Source of the DNA: an uncultured Rhodocyclaceae bacterium
GTDB taxonomy: Bacteria; Pseudomonadota; Gammaproteobacteria; Burkholderiales; Rhodocyclaceae
Assembly: GCA_907163075.1 (NCBI GenBank)
Contig: CAJQTY010000002.1
Coordinates: forward strand, 434,001-498,000
DNA: 64,000 nucleotides
Direction: 5' to 3'
Shown piece by piece: positions 27,248-34,738 of the stretch. Below the pieces are notes generated by a model that saw only the letters and a list, made by a program, of their open reading frames with translations, was not told the DNA's origin and made no database searches. How positions within the stretch are numbered: position 1 is the first letter of the stretch; each line of letters opens with the position of its first letter. A program made the position numbers and the translations under genes.

Positions 27248-27819
27248 TGGAGTATCCCCGCGCTGCTTCGGCAAAAATGTATGCAGTTTGCGCCCTAAAT
27301 ACTGCTGTGGCAATTCAATCGACGCCGACAGGTTTTCGGGGGCAACAATAAGCCGGGTTTGAACCGCGTCCACTCTTGGTGATTTCTGAGACGAGTTCGG
27401 TGGCGAGACGGGTCGTGATCAGGACAACGCCGGCGAGTGAGATACCGAGGATCGCGGTGAAACGTTTCGAGGAAAGTCGCGCTCCGTATGAACGCAGGGC
27501 GCCGGGACAGTATGTTGACACATTTGGGCCGCCATACTTAACCTATTAATATCAAGTAGTTACGAAATATATTATAACTCGGAAACGCTGTTCGTCAGGG
27601 CCAGCTAGAAAATATGCTGGAATGCCAGGTCACGAGGTTTGGGGCGGACATGAGCCTGCCGATGGCCGTTGCCCCTCCGTAGTTCCCGCAGTTTTTTGCG
27701 CAAACTACGGATGCACAAGCGACGACGACTCTGGGAACATAGCGGCACACCCGGATTATGAAGTGCTTGTCAAGCGCCCTTCACCCGGACAATGCGTCAA
27801 TGCCGCTGGAGTTTTCGCG
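27248..27819. other. Gene-free stretch before the chemotaxis island
   Basis: About 570 bp without a convincing gene. It includes an AT-rich patch (27535-27585), unusual for this GC-rich DNA and a likely promoter region. It also holds a hairpin in which CCGTAGTT (27677-27684) pairs with AACTACGG (27703-27710), with a T-run in the loop. A TTGACA hexamer at 27516-27521 lacks a good -10 partner. A short minus-strand frame (27521-27315) contains a hydrophobic run, LGISLAGVVLITT, but no start signal or recognisable domain. Confidence 0.5.
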
Positions 27820-28236
27820 ATGAACACGATCTCAGACACGCTGCCCTCGAGTCTTTCGAATACCGGCGCAGCCGCATCGGACAGGCCGCTGGCGATTCAC
27901 GGCATCCGCGTCGCGCAGGCGCTCGCCCGTTTTGCCGGCGACGAACAGCGCTACCGGCACTGGCTGATCGAATTCATCGGCTACGGCCCCGCCGTTGCCA
28001 GCCAGATTCGCCAGGCCATCACCGATGGCTCCCCGGACGTCGCCGTCAACCTCACGCACGCCCTGAAGGTGCGGACCGGGATGCTTGGCATGCCTGAACT
28101 GCATTCGATCGCCCTGTCGCTTGAAATGAGCCTGCGCAACAAGGAACCCCCGGATATCTGGCTGGATGAGCTTGAGCGCACGGTCGCCGAAATGAGCGGG
28201 GAAATTTCAACGGTGCTGGCAAAGCCAGCCGCCTGA
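27820..28236 (+). CDS. Stand-alone Hpt (histidine phosphotransfer) domain protein
   Basis: A 138-residue protein. Residues ~25-130 fit an Hpt four-helix bundle: HGIRVAQALARFAGDEQRYRHWLIEF, then NLTHALKVRTGMLGMPELHSIALSLE, where the His of THALK is the predicted phosphorylation site. The usual HxLKG has Val in place of Gly, a mild deviation. It resembles the C-terminal Hpt of hybrid kinases and may have been cut from one. A GGAG lies 8 nt before ATG 27820. It starts the chemotaxis island and could shuttle phosphate from the large hybrid kinase at 41.5-45.7 kb. Confidence 0.72.
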   Translation: MNTISDTLPSSLSNTGAAASDRPLAIHGIRVAQALARFAGDEQRYRHWLIEFIGYGPAVASQIRQAITDGSPDVAVNLTHALKVRTGMLGMPELHSIALSLEMSLRNKEPPDIWLDELERTVAEMSGEISTVLAKPAA

Positions 28237-28268
28237 GGAGACGCCAAGCATCATTCGAGTGCCCGATC

Positions 28269-28676
28269 ATGAGTCAATCCTTCAACGTATTCAAGGTAGA
28301 CGATGATCCTGTCGTACTTGACGGCATGCACGCCGTGCTGGAACCCGACTGCCAGATGCTGATGGCGCAGGAAGCGCCCGACCTCGTTCTGCGCGATATC
28401 GGCCTCCCCGGTGTCGACGGCTACGGACTCGGCCGTCAGATCAAGGACGACTCGCGGCGGCGCGGGATACTGCTGCAGCGCTACCCGCTTGACGGCGTCG
28501 GCCGGACCCGCCGCGAAGGCCGCTCGCTGACGCTCGGCGCGGCCATCTCAAACCTGCCGCTCGAAATCGCCGTCATCGAACACGTGCGGCAACAGGGGCG
28601 AATCGTCGAGCGCCGCGACTTTTGCGGTGAAGCCACCCGGAGGCAAACAATTTGGACTATGCCAGCCTTCCGGTAA
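28269..28676 (+). pseudogene. Decayed response-regulator receiver
   Basis: A 135-codon frame whose first 65 residues are a recognisable but shortened receiver: FKVDDDPVVLDGMHAVLEP, then APDLVLRDIGLPGVDGYGL with the phospho-Asp retained. About 20 residues around helix 2 are deleted, and the Thr/Ser and Lys signatures of the second half are absent. The tail after residue ~75 is basic and not receiver-like, suggesting a frameshift. The 3' end overlaps the cheD start by 25 nt. It is most simply a pseudogene, although a non-phosphorylatable pseudo-receiver cannot be excluded. Confidence 0.6.
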
Positions 28677-29245
28677 AAGACATCGAACGTTACGCGCGGA
28701 ACGTCCAGCCCGGGGCCTGGATCGTCGACAGCGAACGGCCCTTGTCCACGCTGCTGGGCTCCTGTGTCACCGTCTGTCTTTTCGATCCGCAACTGAAGGT
28801 CGGCGGGATCAACCACTTCATGCTGCCGGACATGGGGCGCAGCAAGCACGGCGACGTCGATTCGATGCTGTCCGGCAACTTTGCCATGGAGGCCCTGCTC
28901 AACAGCCTGCTGGCCAAGGGCGCGAAGAAGGTTCGCCTGCAGGCCAAGGCGTTTGGCGGCGGCACCATCATCGACACCGACGGCGGTGCGCCGAGCATCG
29001 GCATGCGCAATGCGAATTTCGCCAAGGAGTGGCTGCAGCGCGAAGGCATTCCATTGACCTCGTCCGACTTTCTCGGCCCCTGGTCACGCAAGATCATTTT
29101 CCTTCCCTTCAACGGCGACGCCTTCTGCAAACGTCTGGTGACCAACATGGCCAATGCCGAAGTCATTGCACGCGAGGAACGCGCCTACGCCGCAACACTG
29201 TTGCAGAAACCGAAGTCCATTGACAAGAAGATCGAGCTATTCTGA
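28652..29245 (+). CDS. cheD: Chemoreceptor glutamine deamidase CheD (copy 1)
   Basis: A 197-residue CheD. It starts at TTG 28652 with a strong GGAGG 8 nt upstream. The catalytic Cys is in [15 protein letters not shown] and the catalytic His in GGINHFMLP; the AFGGG segment follows. CheD deamidates receptor glutamines to glutamates and can bind CheC/CheY in other systems. It is longer than a minimal CheD (about 160) by a C-terminal extension ending KSIDKKIELF; the last four residues match the end of the first MCP in the cluster. Its stop overlaps the cheR start. Confidence 0.92.
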   Translation: MDYASLPVKDIERYARNVQPGAWIVDSERPLSTLLGSCVTVCLFDPQLKVGGINHFMLPDMGRSKHGDVDSMLSGNFAMEALLNSLLAKGAKKVRLQAKAFGGGTIIDTDGGAPSIGMRNANFAKEWLQREGIPLTSSDFLGPWSRKIIFLPFNGDAFCKRLVTNMANAEVIAREERAYAATLLQKPKSIDKKIELF

Positions 29246-30054
29246 TGATCGAAGCCACCATAAGCGACCAGGAATTCGGGCTCTTTCAGCGCCTGATCTA
29301 CAAGATTGCCGGCATCAGCCTGAGCGACGCCAAGAAGATCCTGCTCGTCGGCCGCCTGGCGCGGCGCCTCGCGCAGTACGAGCTGTCCAGCTTCGGCGAC
29401 TACTACCGGATGCTGGCCACCGGCAATTTCCCGGAAGAAGTCCAGACCATGGTCGACCTGCTGACGACCAACGAGACCTACTTCTTCCGCGAGCCCAAGC
29501 ACTTCGAATTCCTGCGCGACGAAGTCATTGCCCGGCGCACCAGTGCGTCGGCCTTCAGGGTCTGGAGCGCCGCCAGTTCAAGTGGCGAAGAAGCCTATTC
29601 GATCGCCATGACACTGGCTGAAGCGCTGCCCAACAGTCCGTGGGATATCGTCGGCTCGGACATCAGCACCAAGGTCCTGGCCAAGGCCGTGTCCGGCCAT
29701 TACTCCCTGGCGCGCACCGAAGGCATACCGCCGGGGTACATGCGCAAGTATTGTCTGAAAGGCGTTCGCCAGCATGTCGGAACCTTCCTTATCGCCCCGG
29801 AGCTGCGCAAGAAAACGAGCTTCTACCAGGTCAACCTGACGCATCCGGTCGACGCCGATATAGGCGAATTCGAGGTAATATTCCTGCGCAACGTAATGAT
29901 CTATTTCGACCCGGAAACCAAAGCCAAGGTCGTACACAACCTGCTGCCCCGCCTCAGGCCAGGCGGTTACCTGATCATCGGCCATTCGGAAACGCTCAAT
30001 GGCATCACCGATCGCGTCGTCAACCTCCGCCCGACGATCTACCGCAAGCCATGA
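29245..30054 (+). CDS. cheR: Chemotaxis methyltransferase CheR
   Basis: A 269-residue SAM-dependent methyltransferase that methylates receptor glutamates. It has the N-terminal CheR helical domain (YKIAGISLSDAKKILLVGRLARRL), TTNETYFFREPKHFEFL, the SAM-binding VWSAASSSGEEAYSIAM, and IFLRNVMIYFDPETKAKV. The ATG at 29245 overlaps the cheD stop, and its own stop overlaps the second cheD as ATGA. It opposes CheB to set receptor adaptation. Confidence 0.95.
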   Translation: MIEATISDQEFGLFQRLIYKIAGISLSDAKKILLVGRLARRLAQYELSSFGDYYRMLATGNFPEEVQTMVDLLTTNETYFFREPKHFEFLRDEVIARRTSASAFRVWSAASSSGEEAYSIAMTLAEALPNSPWDIVGSDISTKVLAKAVSGHYSLARTEGIPPGYMRKYCLKGVRQHVGTFLIAPELRKKTSFYQVNLTHPVDADIGEFEVIFLRNVMIYFDPETKAKVVHNLLPRLRPGGYLIIGHSETLNGITDRVVNLRPTIYRKP

Positions 30055-30575
30055 GCGCCCGGCCGGAAGCTTCCGAGAATATCAGGACGGTCGTCCTCAA
30101 GCCCGGCGATTTCCATTTCGGCAGTGGCCATACGCGCATCTCGACCCTGCTTGGCTCCTGCGTGTCGATCACGCTTTGGCATCCGCGCAAGCACATCGGC
30201 GGCATGTGCCACTTCATGATGAGCGAGCGCCGGCGTACATCCGACAGCCCCCTCGACGGGCGTTACGCCAGCGAAGCCTTCGAGCTCTTCCTGCAGCACG
30301 TCGAACGGGCCGGCACCGGGCCGTGCGAGTACCAGGCCAAGCTGTTCGGCGGGGCCAACATGTTTAATAGCGGCAAAGGCGGCGGCATCGACATCGGCGC
30401 CCGCAACATCGAATGCGCGCACCGTCTTCTGGCGTCGCAGCATATCGCGCTGATCGCCGAACACGTCGCCGGCAGCGGTCCGCGAAAACTGCATTTCGAC
30501 GTCTGGAGCGGAAACGTCTGGCTGGCGTTCCCGGAGGGCGCCGGAGCTGAAATCAGGAACAGCCATGGCAGATAA
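30051..30575 (+). CDS. cheD: Chemoreceptor glutamine deamidase CheD (copy 2)
   Basis: A second, 174-residue CheD. It starts at ATG 30051, overlapping the cheR stop by 4 nt; a longer in-frame extension lies inside cheR. The catalytic Cys ([15 protein letters not shown]) and His ([10 protein letters not shown]) are present, with KLFGGANMF and [11 protein letters not shown] following. It is only moderately similar to copy 1, so this is not a recent duplication. It overlaps cheB by 11 nt. Two active-looking deamidases bracketing cheR suggests separate specificities for the two MCPs of the cluster. Confidence 0.92.
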   Translation: MSARPEASENIRTVVLKPGDFHFGSGHTRISTLLGSCVSITLWHPRKHIGGMCHFMMSERRRTSDSPLDGRYASEAFELFLQHVERAGTGPCEYQAKLFGGANMFNSGKGGGIDIGARNIECAHRLLASQHIALIAEHVAGSGPRKLHFDVWSGNVWLAFPEGAGAEIRNSHGR

Positions 30576-31656
30576 AATCAAGGTCATGATCGTCGACGAC
30601 TCGGCGGTCGTACGCCAGGTCGTGGCGCAGGCGCTGGCGGCGGACTCCGGCATCGAAGTCATTGGCGCGGCCTCCGACCCCATTTTCGCCCTCGACAGGA
30701 TGCGCCGGGCCTGGCCGGACGTCCTGATCATCGATATCGAGATGCCGCGCATGGACGGCATCACCTTCCTCAAGAAAATCATGTCGGAACGGCCGACGCC
30801 GGTCGTCGTCTGTTCCTCGCTGGCCGAAAAAGGCGCGCAGGCGACCTTTGAAGCACTGGCGGCCGGCGCCGTCTCGATCATCACCAAGCCGCGCGTCGGC
30901 CTGAAGAGTTTTCTCGAGGACGCCTCCAGCGACATCGTCCACGCCGTGCGCAGCGCGGCAAAAGCCAACGTCCGCGCACTGCGCCCGGCCAGCGCGCCGC
31001 CGCAGCGCGTCAAACTGTCGGCCAACGCCATGCTCGGCGCCAGCGGCAACCGCGCGCTCGCGCGCACCACGGACCAGGTCATTGCCATCGGCACCTCGAC
31101 CGGCGGCACGCAAGCGCTCGAAGCGGTCCTGACGCGCCTGCCGGCCACCACTCTCGGGATCGTCATCGTGCAGCATATGCCGGCCATGTTCACCGCCATG
31201 TTCGCCGAACGCCTGGACAATCTCGCGCAGATCGAGGTGCGCGAAGCACGGAACGGCGATCGCGTAATCCCCGGCCGCGCGCTGATCGCGCCCGGCGGAA
31301 AACACATGACGCTCAAGCGGAACGGGGCGCAATACGTCGTCGAAGTCGCCGACGGCCCGCTGGTCAATCGTCACAAGCCGTCGGTTGACGTCCTTTTTCG
31401 CTCGGTGGCAAAGTTTGCCGGCGCCAATGCACTCGGCATCATCATGACCGGCATGGGTGACGACGGCGCGCGCGGCCTCAAGGAAATGCACGACGCCGGT
31501 GCCCGAACGATCGCCCAGGACGAAGCGAGCTGCGTTGTTTTCGGCATGCCCAAGGAAGCCATCAAGCTCGGCGCGGTCGATTTCACGCAGCCTCTGGACC
31601 AGATTCCGGCGGCGATCATCAGCCACGGTGCCAACTTCAACAGAGGAGCACGTTGA
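30565..31656 (+). CDS. cheB: Chemotaxis methylesterase/deamidase CheB
   Basis: A 363-residue response-regulator enzyme. The receiver is at 1-125 ([11 protein letters not shown], phospho-Asp in [18 protein letters not shown]). The C-terminal esterase is at ~170-360 with the catalytic triad Ser in [11 protein letters not shown], His in VQHMPAMFT and Asp in [11 protein letters not shown]. It removes receptor methyl groups when phosphorylated by CheA. GTSTGG replaces the more usual GASTGG. Its stop overlaps the HDOD gene start by one base. Confidence 0.95.
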   Translation: MADKIKVMIVDDSAVVRQVVAQALAADSGIEVIGAASDPIFALDRMRRAWPDVLIIDIEMPRMDGITFLKKIMSERPTPVVVCSSLAEKGAQATFEALAAGAVSIITKPRVGLKSFLEDASSDIVHAVRSAAKANVRALRPASAPPQRVKLSANAMLGASGNRALARTTDQVIAIGTSTGGTQALEAVLTRLPATTLGIVIVQHMPAMFTAMFAERLDNLAQIEVREARNGDRVIPGRALIAPGGKHMTLKRNGAQYVVEVADGPLVNRHKPSVDVLFRSVAKFAGANALGIIMTGMGDDGARGLKEMHDAGARTIAQDEASCVVFGMPKEAIKLGAVDFTQPLDQIPAAIISHGANFNRGAR

Positions 31657-32492
31657 TGGACGTCCGCACCGCTCTCGACACCATCGCCGCCGACGCCGCG
31701 CGCGGCGACATCATCTTCCCCACCCATACCGACATTGCCCTGCGCGTGCAGCGCATGCTCGACGATCCCGACTGCGCCATCGACGCCCTCGGGAAACTGG
31801 TCGCGGCCGAACCCATCCTCGCCGCACGCGTGCTCGGCATCGCCAATTCGATCGCCTGCAACCCCGGAGGACGCGCCATCGGCGATCTCAAGAGCGCCAT
31901 CTCGCGGCTTGGCTTCGCCACCCTCCGCGCGCTCGCCGCCTCGATCATCGTGCGCCAGATGAAGGAAATGTCGAACGACGAAGAACACCGTGCCCTGGCC
32001 GCCAGGCTCTGGGAACACACCGCCCACGTCGCCGCGCTGGGGCGCGTCATCGCCAGGCGCGTCACCCGGCAGAACCCGGATGCCGCCTTCTTTGCCGGCA
32101 TCGTGCACGAGGTCGGCAGCTTCTACCTCATCGCGCGGGCCAGCGCGTTTCCCGGCCTGCTCGCCGGCGATCTCGAAGCGTGGCACGGCGAAGGCGAAGC
32201 CCGCGTCGGGCGCGCCGTGCTGCGCGCGCTGGAGGTGCCGGCAGACATTCTCGCGGCCATGGAAACCCTGTGGTCCGGATTTCTTGCGCTGCCGCCGTCC
32301 TCGCTCGGCGACACTCTTCTACTCGCTGACGAGCTGGCGCCGGTCGAATCGCCGATTGACGCCCTGGCCGGCATGAGCCGCAAGGGAATGGACGTCGAAC
32401 TCGAAGTACTGATCGACGACGAAACGCTGAGCAGCATCCTTGCCGAATCGGCCGCCGAAGTGGCCTCGCTCAGCGCTGTTATGAAGGGCTAA
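31656..32492 (+). CDS. HDOD domain signalling protein
   Basis: A 278-residue single-domain HDOD protein. ATG 31656 overlaps the cheB stop (TGATG). The HDOD core covers ~20-215: LVAAEPILAARVLGIANSIACNPGG, LKSAISRLGFATLRALAASIIV, LWEHTAHVAALGRVIARR and FFAGIVHEVGSFYLI. HDOD domains resemble HD hydrolases but lack the metal-binding HD pair; here HE (IVHEVG) stands in for HD. They work in signalling through protein contacts. Its place inside a che operon suggests it links CheB/CheA to another output, possibly c-di-GMP. A hairpin follows its stop. Confidence 0.85.
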   Translation: MDVRTALDTIAADAARGDIIFPTHTDIALRVQRMLDDPDCAIDALGKLVAAEPILAARVLGIANSIACNPGGRAIGDLKSAISRLGFATLRALAASIIVRQMKEMSNDEEHRALAARLWEHTAHVAALGRVIARRVTRQNPDAAFFAGIVHEVGSFYLIARASAFPGLLAGDLEAWHGEGEARVGRAVLRALEVPADILAAMETLWSGFLALPPSSLGDTLLLADELAPVESPIDALAGMSRKGMDVELEVLIDDETLSSILAESAAEVASLSAVMKG

Positions 32493-32494
32493 AA

Positions 32495-32525
32495 GCCCGC
32501 TCGCACCGCTCCCGGCGGAGCGGGC
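32495..32525 (+). terminator. Stem-loop after the cheD-cheR-cheD-cheB-HDOD block
   Basis: GCCCGCTC (32495-32502) pairs perfectly with GAGCGGGC (32518-32525). There is no T-run, so termination may be partial. It marks the boundary between the first and second transcription blocks of the chemotaxis island; the following 220 bp have no gene and should contain a promoter, which I could not place. Confidence 0.5.
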
Positions 32526-32745
32526 GCCGTCCGCCGGAAGCGCCCGTCGCCGGCCTTCCGGAATCGCCCGCACGGTCCATCAAAAGAGGGTTAGAGACGC
32601 ATTTTCAAGGCTCAAATCCGACTCCGTAATTGCCGCCGTTTTATGCGGTTTCCACGGATACACAAACAGCGATGGCTTTGAGATTATGTGCCCCGTACAA
32701 GGCTGAACGCGCGTAAAGCGTTCGCCACATCTGGAGAGAGGCACT

Positions 32746-33111
32746 ATGAGCACAATCATGCTGGTGGACGATTCGGCCACCATACTGCTAAGCATTTCAA
32801 GCATTCTGACCAAAGCCGGCTACACGGTCGAGAAGGCTGCCAATGCCGAAGAAGCGCTCAAGAAATTCAATGCTGGCGTCAAGATCAACCTGCTGATCAC
32901 CGACCTCAACATGCCAGGAATGAACGGCATCGAACTGATCAAGGAAGTGCGCAAGCTGTCGCCGTACAAATTTGTTCCGATACTATTCCTGACCACCGAA
33001 TCGCAGCAATCCAGAAAACTGGAAGCCAAGGCGGCCGGGGCCTCGGGCTGGATCGTCAAACCGGCGACAGCCGACGAGCTGCTCAACACCATCAAGCTCG
33101 TCATTCGCTGA
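32746..33111 (+). CDS. CheY-like single-domain response regulator
   Basis: A 121-residue receiver only. Acidic pocket Asp8-Asp9 (MLVDDSAT), phospho-Asp53 ([13 protein letters not shown]), Thr in FLTTES, and Lys in WIVKPAT are all present. It has no output domain, so it acts by binding partners (flagellar switch, pilus motor or another enzyme). GGAGAG lies 8 nt upstream. It is the first gene after the hairpin and is followed by the MCP at 33126, 14 nt away. Confidence 0.92.
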   Translation: MSTIMLVDDSATILLSISSILTKAGYTVEKAANAEEALKKFNAGVKINLLITDLNMPGMNGIELIKEVRKLSPYKFVPILFLTTESQQSRKLEAKAAGASGWIVKPATADELLNTIKLVIR

Positions 33112-33125
33112 ATATCGAGAAGCGC

Positions 33126-34403
33126 ATGGACTTCTCCAAACTATTGCGCCGTGCCATGGCGGTTGCCATCGCCGTGGCTCTGGGTGCGGCCGGCACGGTC
33201 TATGTACTGCACGGCTGGTTTCATCAGATCTTCGATCCGGCCCCTATCGTCGATGCCATCGGCACGGCTGTTGCCATCCTGCTGGCTTTTGCCGCACAAG
33301 CATTCGTCTCCAGGGCGTTTTATCGCGACTACATGCTGGGCATGAACGGCGTCGTGGTGAAGGAAGAAAACCAGCTCGACAAGGTGCGCGAAGTGGCCGT
33401 CGAAGTGTCCGGCGAACTCAAGCAAGTGCATGACTTCAATCAGGTCATACGCGGCCAGTTGCAAAGCGTCATCGACGAAACCGAAAAGGCCGCCTTCGGC
33501 ATCGTCGAGCGTCTGCAGACCATCGATAGCGTGGTCACCAAACTCGACGAGTTCGTCACCGGTACGGCCGACGAAGCGGCTCGGCTGGCCCACGATTCCG
33601 AAGCGCGGATTACCCGCAACCAGGACCTGATCACCCAGATGGGCGGCTACGTCCAGCAGCGCCTGCAGGAGGCGGAGCAGGATCAGCTTCGCGTCAGCCA
33701 GGTCGTGCAGGAAGCGCGCTCCCTCGAATCGCTCGTCCAGTTGATCAAGCACGTCGCCGGGCAAACCAACCTGCTCGCGCTCAATGCGGCCATCGAGGCC
33801 GCCCGTGCCGGCGAGGCCGGGCGCGGCTTCGCCGTCGTCGCCGACGAGGTACGCAAGCTCTCGGCGGAAACCGAAATCGCCGTGGTCAAGATCAGCCAGG
33901 GCATCGGCTCCGTCGCCAACAACATCAGCAGCCAGTTCCAGCACAAGCTTTCGAGCATGAACCTGGACAAGGAAAAACAGCTGCTCGAGTTTTTCTCGAC
34001 CCAGCTCAACGAACTCGGGCACAGCTACGAGGGCCTGATCCAGCACGAAAACAGGATTCTCGGCGAAGTGCGTGACAGCAGCTCGCAACTCACCACGATG
34101 TTCCTCGAAGCGCAGGCCAGCGTTCAGTTTCAGGATCTCACCCGGCAGCAGATCGAACTGGTGATGCAGGCGCTGACGCAACTCGACGAACATGCCGGCC
34201 TCCTCGCCGATCGCCTGCGCGCTCCCGACGATGCGGGATTTACCTATACCCCGATCGCCGAGCACCTGGCAACGCTCTACCAGGGCTACGTCATGGAGGA
34301 ACAGCGCACCACGCACGAGCGCCTGGCGTCAACGACGCGCCCGCCGCAAAAGTCCGGCCCGGCCGAACCGGCACCCGCCAATTCCAGAATCGAACTGTTT
34401 TAG
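33126..34403 (+). CDS. Methyl-accepting chemotaxis protein with minimal periplasmic region
   Basis: A 425-residue receptor. Start 33126 is chosen because the upstream in-frame codons lie inside cheY. TM1 at ~12-30 and TM2 at ~43-62 are separated by only about a dozen residues, so there is no periplasmic ligand domain. No HAMP is evident. The signalling hairpin is [21 protein letters not shown], with [17 protein letters not shown] following. After it comes a long helical tail ([24 protein letters not shown]) and the terminus NSRIELF. It probably senses a membrane or cytosolic cue and pairs with CheA of this cluster. Confidence 0.9.
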   Translation: MDFSKLLRRAMAVAIAVALGAAGTVYVLHGWFHQIFDPAPIVDAIGTAVAILLAFAAQAFVSRAFYRDYMLGMNGVVVKEENQLDKVREVAVEVSGELKQVHDFNQVIRGQLQSVIDETEKAAFGIVERLQTIDSVVTKLDEFVTGTADEAARLAHDSEARITRNQDLITQMGGYVQQRLQEAEQDQLRVSQVVQEARSLESLVQLIKHVAGQTNLLALNAAIEAARAGEAGRGFAVVADEVRKLSAETEIAVVKISQGIGSVANNISSQFQHKLSSMNLDKEKQLLEFFSTQLNELGHSYEGLIQHENRILGEVRDSSSQLTTMFLEAQASVQFQDLTRQQIELVMQALTQLDEHAGLLADRLRAPDDAGFTYTPIAEHLATLYQGYVMEEQRTTHERLASTTRPPQKSGPAEPAPANSRIELF

Positions 34404-34414
34404 AAGGCACCATC

Positions 34415-34720
34415 ATGCCATCCAGCCAGCTTCTCTCGCTCACTGAAGATCTGACCATCTACCACGCGCTTGAGCAGAAAAACAGTCTGCTCGATGCGCT
34501 GGCCAACGCCGATGAACTCGAACTTGACCTGCTGCAGGTCAGCGAGATCGACACCGCCGGACTACAACTGCTGCTCCTGCTGAAGAAGGAAGCGCAACGC
34601 GCCGGCAAGCGCATCTCCATCGTTGCCCACAGCCAGTCGGTACGCAACGTGATCGATTTCTGCAATCTGGCCGCCGAGCTGGGCGACCCGCTGCTCATAC
34701 CGGCAGCCGAAGCATCCTGA
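34415..34720 (+). CDS. STAS domain protein (anti-sigma-antagonist-like)
   Basis: A 101-residue STAS domain (SLTEDLTIYHALEQKNSLLDAL, then VSEIDTAGLQLLLLLKKEAQRAG). In SpoIIAA-type proteins the D[ST]xG motif carries the phosphorylatable Ser; here it is IDTAG, with Thr. Stand-alone STAS proteins occur in alternative chemotaxis clusters, and also as MlaB, but no mla genes are here. It sits between MCP and cheA, suggesting a scaffold or output-switch role. 18 nt separate it from cheA. Confidence 0.85.
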   Translation: MPSSQLLSLTEDLTIYHALEQKNSLLDALANADELELDLLQVSEIDTAGLQLLLLLKKEAQRAGKRISIVAHSQSVRNVIDFCNLAAELGDPLLIPAAEAS

Positions 34721-34738
34721 ATAAACTGGAGAGAGAAC

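Noticed and set aside
27315-27521. 68-codon minus-strand frame with a hydrophobic segment
   Set aside because: No start signal, no recognisable family, overlaps the upstream region of the winged-helix gene; too weak to call.
32526-32745. Possible sigma-28 or sigma-54 promoter before cheY
   Set aside because: No acceptable match to TAAA-N15-GCCGATAA or TGGCAC-N5-TTGC could be found by eye.
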